Positions 7,096-14,931 of a stretch of DNA of 17,990 bases are shown in pieces. Each line of letters opens with the position of its first letter. Positions within the stretch are counted from its first letter, which is position 1. The translations under genes were made by a program, and so were the position numbers. The DNA comes from Lentisphaeria bacterium (GTDB lineage Bacteria; Verrucomicrobiota; Lentisphaeria; Oligosphaerales; Oligosphaeraceae). The DNA lies in NCBI GenBank assembly GCA_016303095.1, contig JAEDMH010000037.1, forward strand, positions 1-17,990, written 5' to 3'. The notes below the pieces were generated by a model that saw nothing but the letters and a program-made list of their open reading frames with translations, ran no database searches and was not told the DNA's origin.

Positions 7096-7436
7096 ACACG
7101 GAGGGCACGGAAACGCCGCTATGCGGCGCACGGAAGCCACGGAGGGCGGTTCGTGCTGTCCGCACGTCCCGCCTGGGATTTTCCCTAGAATCTCTAGAAC
7201 CTCTAGAACCTCTAGCCTTCGACGCCCCCCGGGGGGTGGGGGGACAATCCTCTTGAACCCCGGCAGGGGTGGGAGGATCGCTAGACGGGGGTGAAGGGAG
7301 GCCCAAAGGGACGACCGGAACCCCCGGCAGGCCAGAATAGGAATCCGAACCCCGTAGGGGTGGCAGGACAGGCCTGTGCGACGGGGGTGGAGCGTTAGCG
7401 AAAACCCTCGGCGCCTGCGGCGCCAGGTCAGTCACA
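7093..7436 (-). repeat. Composite intergenic repeat, copy 2 (inverted, most complete)
   Basis: Read on the minus strand this copy links the blocks seen separately in copies 1 and 3. First is a GGCGCC-GCA-GGCGCC hairpin followed by GAGGG. The block at about 7280-7426 matches copy 3 and carries CCCTACGGGG and CCCTTTGGG hairpins and the CACCCCCGTC motif twice. Then come CCCCTGCCGGGG and the C/G palindromic run, three 9-bp TTCTAGA units (7184-7217), the GGCGGGACGTGCGG block, and a CGTG-rich end with a perfect hairpin at 7114-7128. The copy starts exactly at the stop codon of the preceding gene. A further CTAG pair lies at 7454-7468. Confidence 0.85.
7114..7128. other. Perfect GC hairpin in repeat copy 2
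   Basis: CGCCGC, loop TAT, GCGGCG: a 6-bp perfect stem between two CACGGA flanks. It is the counterpart of the hairpin at 198-213 in copy 1, with the same position and pairing but a different sequence. Confidence 0.7.
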
Positions 7437-7500
7437 GAGGGAGGGGGTAGAACTCTAGATTTCTAGCCCTTTCCCCCTTTGCGGGGGTGGGGGATGGGTC

Positions 7501-7528
7501 TTGCAAAAACCACCGTACGTGCTACAGT
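7501..7528 (+). promoter_or_regulatory. Probable sigma-70-type promoter of tRNA-Thr
   Basis: TTGCAA at 7501-7506, 16 bases, then TACAGT at 7523-7528, ending 13 bases before the tRNA. Spacing and location fit a housekeeping promoter. Called on consensus alone. Confidence 0.5.
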
Positions 7529-7541
7529 AACGGAGTTTGCG

Positions 7542-7617
7542 GCCAGCATAGCTCAGTTGGTAGAGCAGCGCATTCGTAATGCGCAGGTCAAGGGTTCAAG
7601 TCCCTTCGCTGGCTCCA
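7542..7617 (+). tRNA. tRNA-Thr (anticodon CGT)
   Basis: A 76-nt tRNA with the 3' CCA encoded. The D-arm reads AGCTCAGTTGGTAGAGC, the anticodon stem GCGCA/TGCGC encloses the loop TTCGTAA with anticodon CGT at 7575-7577, and the T-arm is AAGGG-TTCAAGT-CCCTT. The acceptor stem pairs GCCAGC with GCTGGC. Its seventh pair is A against C, a mismatch. It decodes ACG threonine codons. It stands alone between repeat copy 2 and the redox cluster. Confidence 0.95.
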
Positions 7618-7762
7618 CTTTTCATTCCTATTCCCCAAGTCATGGGAATCCCGGGCGCCATCCGCCCATGTTCACAAGAGCCCGCCTAGGGAGCCGTCAT
7701 TCCTTTCAGGAGGGGTGAGGTTCCACGGCCTGAAGGCCTCGGATTCCCAGCCAGCCCCGGCG

Positions 7763-7794
7763 CCCCGAAGAAGAGGTGTCCGGGGTTTCTTTTT
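7763..7794 (+). terminator. Possible intrinsic terminator after tRNA-Thr
   Basis: CCCCG at 7763-7767 can pair with CGGGG at 7781-7785 across a 13-base loop, followed at once by a T-rich run (TTTCTTTTT). The stem is short but GC-only. It could end the tRNA transcript, or act as a leader hairpin 33 bases before the next start codon. Confidence 0.4.
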
Positions 7795-7827
7795 CCCCTT
7801 TGAGCCGGGTTTCATGGAGTTTTGCCT

Positions 7828-9735
7828 ATGTCCTCCCTCCCCCGTCCCCTTTTCTCCCTGCTTTTGGCTTTGGGATTGACCCTGCCCCTTCTCTCCCTCC
7901 GGGCCGAAACCCTCACCGCCGCCAAGGTGACCACCGCCCTGGACGCCCCTGCCGGCCTCACCTTCTCCAGCTGCACGGGAGCCGCCCTCCGCACCACTTA
8001 CACCAATGACAACGTCGGCAACGAGGAGGAGACGGGGAAAGGCACCGTCCGGCCTGTGGCGGGAGCCAATTTCCTGGAGTTGAGCGGAAGCGGCACTCCC
8101 CTGGCCAAGCCCCGGAGCGGACGCATCAAGGCCGCCTTCTCCTTCCAAGTCCAGGGCGCCGGCACCCTCACCTTCCAGCATCGGGTCAACACCTACGGCT
8201 TCAATGATGACTGTCTGGTCTTCTACGAAGGAGACATCGATGGCGAAGACGCCGAACTCCTCTCGATCGGAGGAGACTATTGGAGCAAAGTGGAGAAGGA
8301 CGACGACGGCAACCGATGGTATGGCGTCAACGACTACAGCTTCTGGAATGAGGATTCTCTCTCCTTCTCCGCGGACGCCTACTCCCGCACCATCCATGTG
8401 GCCCTCCTGGCCCCGGAACTGGGAGAATGGTACGATCCCCCAGATGCCGAAACCACGAAAGAAAACGACCTGCAATACAAGGCTTGGCTGGATGCCTTTG
8501 TCTGGGAGCCCGACGAGGATACCTTCCTTTGCAACATCCTCCCGGAAAGCGGCACCACCTTCGGCGCCAATGGCCTCAATGTCTCCCTGGGAACCGACTA
8601 TTTGAAGGACGACGGCACCCCCCTCTTCACCTTCCGCTACACCCTGGACGGCTCCACCCCCTCCGCCCAATCCCCCCTCTACGACGACCAGGAGGGCATT
8701 GACATTCAGCAATCCTGCCGTCTCCGGGTAGCCGTCTTCGAGGGCGCCACCCTCATCACCAACGCCATCTCCGCCGACTACACCCTGCGGGAGCCTCTTC
8801 CGCCCCCCCGGATCCAAGTTTCTCCCGGCGACCCCTTTGTCACCGGCGCCCTGATCCACTTCTATCCTGCGGAGCCCGTGGCCTATTCCCTGGATTACCG
8901 CTACACCACCGACGGCTCCACCCCCACGGCGGATTCCCCCAGCGGCACTTCCTGTTCCCTGAACGCTCCTGGCACCCTGAAAGTCCGGGCCTATGACGAC
9001 GGCACCCTGGGAGAAGTGGCCACCTTCACCGCGACCCGGCCCCCCGCTCCCGTGGTGTCTCGCATCCTGGACGAAAAGGGAAACCTCTCGCCGAACGGGG
9101 TCTTTCTGGAAAGTGCCGACCTCTTCCTGGCCTCCTCTAGCCAGCCTGCCGAGGGAGAATGGGCGATCTACTTCCGGGCCGCCGGACACGCCCCCGCTCC
9201 CGCTTCCTCCCCTCTCGTCGTGGGCAACGACACCACAGTGGAATTTCTCCTTCACCGCAAGGAGGAGACCGCCTCCGCTCTCCTCTCCCATGGGCAGACC
9301 TTCCTCCTAGACAGCGACATCCAGTCCTGCACCCTGCGAAAAGCCCAGGAAGAAGATGGCCAGTGGCTGCTATCCCAGCTCTCCTCCCCCGGCTGGAACC
9401 TGGTGGGGATCACCCGGGATCTTCCCGTCCCCCAGCAGCAGGCGATTCTCGCCTGGCTGAAGCCCCTCGCCTTCTCCCCCGATCGCAAGGCGTACGCCCA
9501 GGCCACGGAACTGGCCGCCGGGAACTCCTACTGGGTCTTTTTGTCCAATGACCAGCCTCCGGAAACGGGAAAACCCGAAGCCTTCTATAGCGCAGAGGCC
9601 TCTCCTTCCCAAGCCTCCGGCTCCTCCCCATGGCGCCTCGTCCCCAAGGACGCCCTCTATTTCTACGACGGGACAACCTACCAGCGGAGCCCCTCCGTCC
9701 CCAACAAGCTCCCCGGCTGGACCAACGCCCCATAA
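7828..9735 (+). CDS. Exported protein with two chitobiase-like C-terminal domains
   Basis: A 635-residue exported protein. Residues 1-27 are a signal peptide ending SLRA before ETLT. Residues about 30-235 form a beta-rich, jelly-roll-like domain. Residues about 240-318 and 331-402 are two chitobiase/beta-hexosaminidase C-terminal-like modules, each with the hallmark Y-T-x-D-G-S-T-P (RYTLDGSTPS and RYTTDGSTPT). The C-terminal 115 residues hold a GWNLVGI...NSYWVFL module that resembles the last domain of the next gene's product. No catalytic domain is seen, so a binding or structural surface role is likely. ATG 7828 is chosen over TTG 7822, with GGAG nine bases upstream. It is first in the four-gene cluster, 33 bp before the next gene. 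Such modules usually decorate secreted proteins in PVC bacteria. Confidence 0.85.
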   Translation: MSSLPRPLFSLLLALGLTLPLLSLRAETLTAAKVTTALDAPAGLTFSSCTGAALRTTYTNDNVGNEEETGKGTVRPVAGANFLELSGSGTPLAKPRSGRIKAAFSFQVQGAGTLTFQHRVNTYGFNDDCLVFYEGDIDGEDAELLSIGGDYWSKVEKDDDGNRWYGVNDYSFWNEDSLSFSADAYSRTIHVALLAPELGEWYDPPDAETTKENDLQYKAWLDAFVWEPDEDTFLCNILPESGTTFGANGLNVSLGTDYLKDDGTPLFTFRYTLDGSTPSAQSPLYDDQEGIDIQQSCRLRVAVFEGATLITNAISADYTLREPLPPPRIQVSPGDPFVTGALIHFYPAEPVAYSLDYRYTTDGSTPTADSPSGTSCSLNAPGTLKVRAYDDGTLGEVATFTATRPPAPVVSRILDEKGNLSPNGVFLESADLFLASSSQPAEGEWAIYFRAAGHAPAPASSPLVVGNDTTVEFLLHRKEETASALLSHGQTFLLDSDIQSCTLRKAQEEDGQWLLSQLSSPGWNLVGITRDLPVPQQQAILAWLKPLAFSPDRKAYAQATELAAGNSYWVFLSNDQPPETGKPEAFYSAEASPSQASGSSPWRLVPKDALYFYDGTTYQRSPSVPNKLPGWTNAP

Positions 9736-9768
9736 TCCCTTTGTCCACCGCTTGCTCCGCCCCGCACT

Positions 9769-12700
9769 ATGGCCTACACTCCCCATCGCCTGCGTCCCCC
9801 CCGCCCCCTCTCTCTCCTGCTGGGCCTCTGGCTTCTGACTCTCCTGGCCAGCCCCCTGCCCGCCGCCTCCTCCGTCTACCGCTGGTACACCAGCGTCACG
9901 GAATTGCGGGCAGCCGCCAAGGCCACGGGCCGTCCCATCCTGATCTTTGGCGGGAAAACCAGCTGCGGCCATTGCGAAACCGTCTGGGGCTCCGGAAGCA
10001 ACGCCAGCAAGCAACCCTATTTGGACGGGGAGGGGGCCTTCCTGAGCTATTTGGAATCCCATCAGCTTCTGGGCTACAAGGTGGCCAACACCAATACCTT
10101 CACTCTGCTGAAGAATCAATTGCAGGCTTGGGACACCTGCAAGTATGAAGGGGCCACCTTCGGAGGGGGGAAGATCAGCTGGCAGGCTCCCTACCTGGCC
10201 CTGGTGCGCCTGGATCCGGAAACCACCTCCACCTCCGCCTCCCTCTCTCTCACCACGGAGGCCACTCACGTCTTCGGAGCCACCGGAACCGCCGACACCA
10301 CCACCAAAACCCGGGCCAACATCATTGCCTGGCTGGAGGAACTCTTCGCCACCCAGGCCTATCAGGAACTCTATTCCTCCCCAACGCCCGATCCCGATCC
10401 AGATCCAGATCCGGATCCCGACCCCGACCCCGATCCAGATCCAGATCCCGATCCCGACCCCGATCCCGATCCTGTTCCTGATCCTGATCCTGACCCCGAT
10501 CCGGATCCTGTGCTTCCTGGGGGAGAGGGGGACTTTTCCGCCATCGAGAGCTACCTCCACTGGTATACGGATGTCCCGGAGTTGCGGGAAGCCGTCAAAG
10601 CCACGGGGCGTCCCGTTCTCATCTTTGGGGGAAAGAGCAGCTGTGGCCACTGCGAATCCGTCTGGGGCAGTGGGACCAATGGGAATGGCCAGCCCTACAT
10701 GGATGCGGAGGGGGCTTTTCTGGAGACCATGAAGACCTACGGTCTCTTGGGCTACCGGGTGAAAAACACCAATACCTTCACTCTGCTGAAGAATCAATTG
10801 CAGGCTTGGGACACCTGCAAGTATGAAGGGGCCACCTTCGGAGGGGGGAAGATCAGCTGGCAGGCTCCCTACCTGGCCCTGGTGCGCCTGGATCCGGAAA
10901 CCACCTCCACCTCCGCCTCCCTCTCTCTCACCACGGAGGCCACTCACGTCTTCGGAGCCACCGGAACCGCCGACACCACCACCAAAACCCGGGCCAACAT
11001 CATTGCCTGGCTGGAGGAACTCTTCGCCACCGATCTCTACCAAGAGGCCTACCCCGCCATCCCCCCCGTGGAGGGGACGCCCCTGACCTTCTGGGACACC
11101 CCGGAGGAACTGGGCACGGACGCCCAAGGCAACTACAGCGGCAGCTTGACCGTGCCCGGCGAGGAGGTCGCCTTCACCCCCCAGGAGACGGAACGGATCT
11201 TCCTCTTCTCCGCCCAGGCGGGACGCCGCTATGTCTTCGCCCTCAGCGCCTCCCAAAGAACCGATGTGACCGCCCCCTCCTTGGCCCAGCTCCTGGCCCG
11301 TCCGGAGACCCTGACCCTCTCCATCCGCCCCCAGGCAACACCGCAAAAAACAGAACTCCACGCCCAGAGCATCGGCTTCTCCGCCCTGGATCGGGGATTC
11401 TTCTTCGAACCCGCCACCTCCGGCACCTACCTCCTCACCCTCTCCCTGGATGCCGCCCCCCAAGAGGAACTCCCCTTCCGCCTCCGCTACCACTACAGCC
11501 CCTATCACGGCACCCCGGGCTCCCTGGACACCCCCCACTGGCAGTGGCAGGAAGAGGATCTGGGACAGTGGACCATGGACTATGACGGAGTCGTCTCCAG
11601 CGGCCAAGCCCGCCCCTTCCTTCTCTACATCGGCGGCGTGGCCTGGTGCCCCTGGTGCGTACTGGCCGACCGCCTGCTCTTTGAGACCGAGGCCTTCCGC
11701 CAGGCCACCCAGGATCTTCCTCTGGTGGTGCTGGACAACCGACGCCGGGGAGAAATCACAGGCCCCTCCCTCCTCTACTCTCCCACCTATCGCGCTTTCC
11801 TGCGCCAAAGCCTGGCTTCCTCTCCCACGGAAGAGGAACTGGAGGCACTGGTGGAAGAGAAGCTGAAGGCCAATCAGGCCATCCAGAAAAGCCTTTCCGA
11901 ACCCGGCAAGACCACCATCGGATACCCCACCCTCCTCCTATGCCGCACGGACGGCCAAGGACAGGTCCAGGTCGTCTCCCGCTACTCCCCCACCTCCTTC
12001 AACGCCGCCATCCCCCGGGAAGACACCGCCCAGACCCAGATGACTTCCCTGCGGGAACTGGAGGACGACCCCTACGAAGAGGCCGACAACTGGGCCGCCA
12101 CCACCCAGGCGCTCTTCTCCCTGGAAGACCAGGACACCACCCTCCCCCAGACCCTCCTGGGAGGACTGGACACCCAGGATTGGCGACGGCTGGACTTCCA
12201 GGAATCCGCCAATTGGCAGATCTTCCCCCGGGTTTCCCCGAAGGCTACCCCGGAGGCCACGGCGGTCATCACCCTCACCCTCTACGACCAGGATCTGAAC
12301 CGGCTGGACACCCAGAGCGGCACCTGGGCAAATCCCCCCGCCCTCTCCTTCAATGCGGTCACGGGCACGGGCAAATATCTGCTCCTGGAAAGCAAAGGCC
12401 AGGAGACCGCCATTCCCTACACCCTGGAATGCCGCACCTCTCTCCCTCCCTATGAGGTCACCTTCCAGGAAGAGCTCACCCAGATCGGCAACCGCCAGGG
12501 CAAAGGTGCCGTCACCGTGCTCTGGAAGCGTCTGCTGCCGGGCACCCAGGAAGCGGGGAAGGCCGCCTTGGTGCTGCCGGAGGGAGTGAACTGCCTCCAG
12601 GGCACGGAATTCTCCCTGACCGGGGAGAGTGGCAGCCTCACTCTGGATCTGGAGGGACTCCTGCGGGGACAGGAAGAATCCGCCGCTCCCGTGGAAAGCA

Positions 12701-14919
12701 CCCTCCGATTGGAGGCCCGGGAAAACTGCCGGACGGGGGCGCCGGACACCACCCTTCTGCGCCTCTACACCCTGCCCGCCCTCGGGGGAGCAAGCACGGA
12801 AACGCCCCTCCCCCTGGCTCTGGCGGAGAACGTGACCCAAAGCCTCTCCTTCCCCCTCTATAGCGGCTACACCCCGGTCCTGGTGGAAACCCAGGGACTC
12901 CCCCCGGGACTCGCCCTCACGGTGAACCCGGAAACCGGCTCCCTGACCCTGACCGGCAAACCCCTGGCCAATGGCACCTATCCCGTCACCGTCACCCTGA
13001 AAACCCAGGATGGCAAGGTGGGAGGCGTCTACCCCTTCCTCCTGAACATCCGGCCTCTGGCGGAACAAAACCCCGTGGCCGCCCAAACCACCGCCTTCAC
13101 CGGCCGGGCCACCCTCCCCCAGGGACTCCGACAGACCCTCGCCATTCTCACGGTGACCCGGGAAAACCATACCCTCTCCGCCACCCTCCAGGGAACCCTC
13201 TCCCATAGCTTCTCCACCACGGAGGACTGGAGCCTCACCGGAGAGGACGGCACCGTCTCCGCCACCCTCCGAAACGGGGAAAACACGCTCCTTCTGCAGC
13301 TGTCTCCCCAGGGAGTGGGCACCGGCACCCTCACCACCGGCACCGGCACCTACTCCCTCTCCTTCGCTCCCAATCTCCTCCACACCTCCCCCGCAGACTA
13401 CCAAGGCACCTTCCACCTGACCCTCCATACCCCCTCCCAGGCCCAGGACGCCCCCAGAGGATATGGATACCTGCAGCTCCAAGTGCAGGAGGATGGCACC
13501 GCCCTGGTGAAGGAGGGGGGACGCCTCCCCGATGGCACCCCCCTGCAGGGACAGACCATCCCCCTCACTTCCACCGGAGAAGAAGCAACCCTGAATCTCT
13601 ACCTCCAAGCCGAGGACGGCACGCTCTTCAGCGGCCCCCTCGCCCTCTCCCAGGCAGCCCCCAACCTGGAAGCCACCACACGCTTCTCCGCCTGCGACAA
13701 CCTCTATTGGAGCCGCGCCACCACTCCCCTGGAAATCGAGGCCTGCGGCGTCCTCTTCGACCCGGAACGGGATTTCTGGGAACAACTCCAGGGAGACGCC
13801 CAATACACCTCCCTGAATTTCTTCGCCATCTTCGACTATCCCGAACAGACGGCCCTCTCCTCCGCCACCGTTCCCGAGCAGATCTTCCTGCCGGCCGTCC
13901 CCGTGGGCTTGCCCTTGAAGGAGACCACCGTTTTGCTCCGGGGATTCCGGCAACTCTCCCTCCAGCCCGACCTTCCCCAGGGACTTGCCCTCCTGCCCGG
14001 CCTTGACTTCACCTTGAACATCACCTCGGATGGTCGCATGGAAGGCACCTTCGCCCTCTTCTCCTCCCAAGACGGCGCCCCCCAGACGGTAGACTTCCAT
14101 GGGATCTTCTCCCCCTACCCCGCCAGTTGCTGCGACGCCGGCCCCGATGCCGTCGCCTACGGATACTTCCTCTTCCAGAACCGCAGTTGGCCCGTGCGCA
14201 TCATCCCCGACCTTTCCCCGGACACCAGCGCCATCCGCCCCCTTGCTCCCCTCACCCCATGGATGGAAGAAGGCGCCCTCCGCCTTCGCTGGGAAAAGAA
14301 GGAGGGGGAAGTGGGCGCCCTCTGGAACGTGGACACGGGAGCCCTTCTTGCCCTGACCCAGGAAGACACCCTCCCCGCCGCCGAGAATGACACCCGTCTG
14401 GCGGCCTCCACGGTGCAATACGGCATGATGGCCCTGGGCACGGGAACCACCCCCGTCTATCAGCAGACCACCCTCACCGCCGCCCTGTCGGAAGAAACCC
14501 TCCCCTCAAGGGGCGCCAGCCAATGGGCCCTCCTCGCCCTTCCCCCGGGGTTCCAGCCGGCCCAGGGACTCGCCCTCTCCCGGCCTCTCTACTCTCTCTC
14601 CCCCTCCGGCGCATTCCTGCCTTGGGACGCCACCACCCAGCCCTTCCCCCAGGTCTTCTTCCTCTCCCTGGCCCCAGGAGAACTCCTCTCCCTCCCGGGA
14701 TTGGTGGACAAGAGCGCCTCTCAACCCGCCCAGCCCCTCCTCTCCAGCGGTTTCCTCCTGGTTCCCGCCACGGAAGAGTGGACCAGCCAGGGGGAAATCT
14801 GGCATTGGAACGCCGCCCAAGGCAGCTTCCAGCCCGGCATGCCCCAGGAGGATTCCCTCCAACGGCAGGGGTTCCTGCCCGCCATCTGGCTCAAACTCTC
14901 CTCCCAGGCTGACCAATAA
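9769..14919 (+). CDS. Giant exported protein with three thioredoxin-like domains
   Basis: A 1716-residue exported protein. Residues 1-34 are a signal peptide. Residues about 36-205 are a thioredoxin-like domain with CGHC (C66, C69) and a likely cis-Pro loop (WQAPYLALV). Residues 208-247 are a (Asp-Pro)n linker. Residues about 255-430 are a second such domain with CGHC (C292, C295). A beta-domain of the pre-peptidase C-terminal type follows at about 450-580. A third thioredoxin-like domain has CPWC (C627-C630) and GYPTLLL. Beyond about residue 800 come beta-domains: a putative-Ig repeat (GLPPGLALTVNPETGSLTLTG, about 1013-1094), GYGYLQLQV...DGTPL and DGRMEGTF modules, and a C-terminal W-ALLALP module shared with the preceding protein. 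The beta modules resemble those of PVC surface proteins. It probably acts outside the cytoplasm in thiol-disulfide exchange. No Shine-Dalgarno site is visible before ATG 9769. Confidence 0.88.
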   Translation: MAYTPHRLRPPRPLSLLLGLWLLTLLASPLPAASSVYRWYTSVTELRAAAKATGRPILIFGGKTSCGHCETVWGSGSNASKQPYLDGEGAFLSYLESHQLLGYKVANTNTFTLLKNQLQAWDTCKYEGATFGGGKISWQAPYLALVRLDPETTSTSASLSLTTEATHVFGATGTADTTTKTRANIIAWLEELFATQAYQELYSSPTPDPDPDPDPDPDPDPDPDPDPDPDPDPDPVPDPDPDPDPDPVLPGGEGDFSAIESYLHWYTDVPELREAVKATGRPVLIFGGKSSCGHCESVWGSGTNGNGQPYMDAEGAFLETMKTYGLLGYRVKNTNTFTLLKNQLQAWDTCKYEGATFGGGKISWQAPYLALVRLDPETTSTSASLSLTTEATHVFGATGTADTTTKTRANIIAWLEELFATDLYQEAYPAIPPVEGTPLTFWDTPEELGTDAQGNYSGSLTVPGEEVAFTPQETERIFLFSAQAGRRYVFALSASQRTDVTAPSLAQLLARPETLTLSIRPQATPQKTELHAQSIGFSALDRGFFFEPATSGTYLLTLSLDAAPQEELPFRLRYHYSPYHGTPGSLDTPHWQWQEEDLGQWTMDYDGVVSSGQARPFLLYIGGVAWCPWCVLADRLLFETEAFRQATQDLPLVVLDNRRRGEITGPSLLYSPTYRAFLRQSLASSPTEEELEALVEEKLKANQAIQKSLSEPGKTTIGYPTLLLCRTDGQGQVQVVSRYSPTSFNAAIPREDTAQTQMTSLRELEDDPYEEADNWAATTQALFSLEDQDTTLPQTLLGGLDTQDWRRLDFQESANWQIFPRVSPKATPEATAVITLTLYDQDLNRLDTQSGTWANPPALSFNAVTGTGKYLLLESKGQETAIPYTLECRTSLPPYEVTFQEELTQIGNRQGKGAVTVLWKRLLPGTQEAGKAALVLPEGVNCLQGTEFSLTGESGSLTLDLEGLLRGQEESAAPVESTLRLEARENCRTGAPDTTLLRLYTLPALGGASTETPLPLALAENVTQSLSFPLYSGYTPVLVETQGLPPGLALTVNPETGSLTLTGKPLANGTYPVTVTLKTQDGKVGGVYPFLLNIRPLAEQNPVAAQTTAFTGRATLPQGLRQTLAILTVTRENHTLSATLQGTLSHSFSTTEDWSLTGEDGTVSATLRNGENTLLLQLSPQGVGTGTLTTGTGTYSLSFAPNLLHTSPADYQGTFHLTLHTPSQAQDAPRGYGYLQLQVQEDGTALVKEGGRLPDGTPLQGQTIPLTSTGEEATLNLYLQAEDGTLFSGPLALSQAAPNLEATTRFSACDNLYWSRATTPLEIEACGVLFDPERDFWEQLQGDAQYTSLNFFAIFDYPEQTALSSATVPEQIFLPAVPVGLPLKETTVLLRGFRQLSLQPDLPQGLALLPGLDFTLNITSDGRMEGTFALFSSQDGAPQTVDFHGIFSPYPASCCDAGPDAVAYGYFLFQNRSWPVRIIPDLSPDTSAIRPLAPLTPWMEEGALRLRWEKKEGEVGALWNVDTGALLALTQEDTLPAAENDTRLAASTVQYGMMALGTGTTPVYQQTTLTAALSEETLPSRGASQWALLALPPGFQPAQGLALSRPLYSLSPSGAFLPWDATTQPFPQVFFLSLAPGELLSLPGLVDKSASQPAQPLLSSGFLLVPATEEWTSQGEIWHWNAAQGSFQPGMPQEDSLQRQGFLPAIWLKLSSQADQ
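10087..10353 (+). repeat. 267-bp intragenic direct repeat, copy A
   Basis: By eye, identical base for base to 10765-11031, 678 bp downstream in the same frame. It encodes 89 residues, NTNTFTLLKNQL through LEELFAT, which form the C-terminal half of the first thioredoxin-like domain, while the preceding halves of the two domains differ at many positions. Confidence 0.95.
10390..10509 (+). repeat. GAYCCN hexanucleotide array encoding an Asp-Pro linker
   Basis: Twenty in-frame hexamers, GAT or GAC followed by CCN; one unit is GTTCCT. They give 19 Asp-Pro and one Val-Pro dipeptides between the first two thioredoxin-like domains. Codon choice varies from unit to unit, so the array is not a freshly slipped homogeneous tract. 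The peptide would be extended and strongly acidic. Confidence 0.95.
10765..11031 (+). repeat. 267-bp intragenic direct repeat, copy B
   Basis: Second perfect copy of 10087-10353, forming the C-terminal half of the second thioredoxin-like domain. Identity stops abruptly at both ends: GTGAAA against GTGGCC upstream, and GATCTC against CAGGCC downstream. Confidence 0.95.
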
Positions 14920-14931
14920 TCCCCTCAGGCC

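Noticed and set aside
1..7436. Composite transposon with inverted repeat ends (copy 1 plus and copy 2 minus flanking 292-7095)
   Set aside because: No transposase or integrase lies between them, no target-site duplication can be shown, and a third copy elsewhere fits a dispersed intergenic repeat better.
7542..7617. tRNA as integration site for a genomic island covering the redox cluster
   Set aside because: No integrase gene follows and I found no second copy of the tRNA 3' end downstream in the window.
10390..10509. CRISPR-like or microsatellite repeat
   Set aside because: The hexamer array is in frame, codon-varied and encodes an Asp-Pro linker; there are no spacers.
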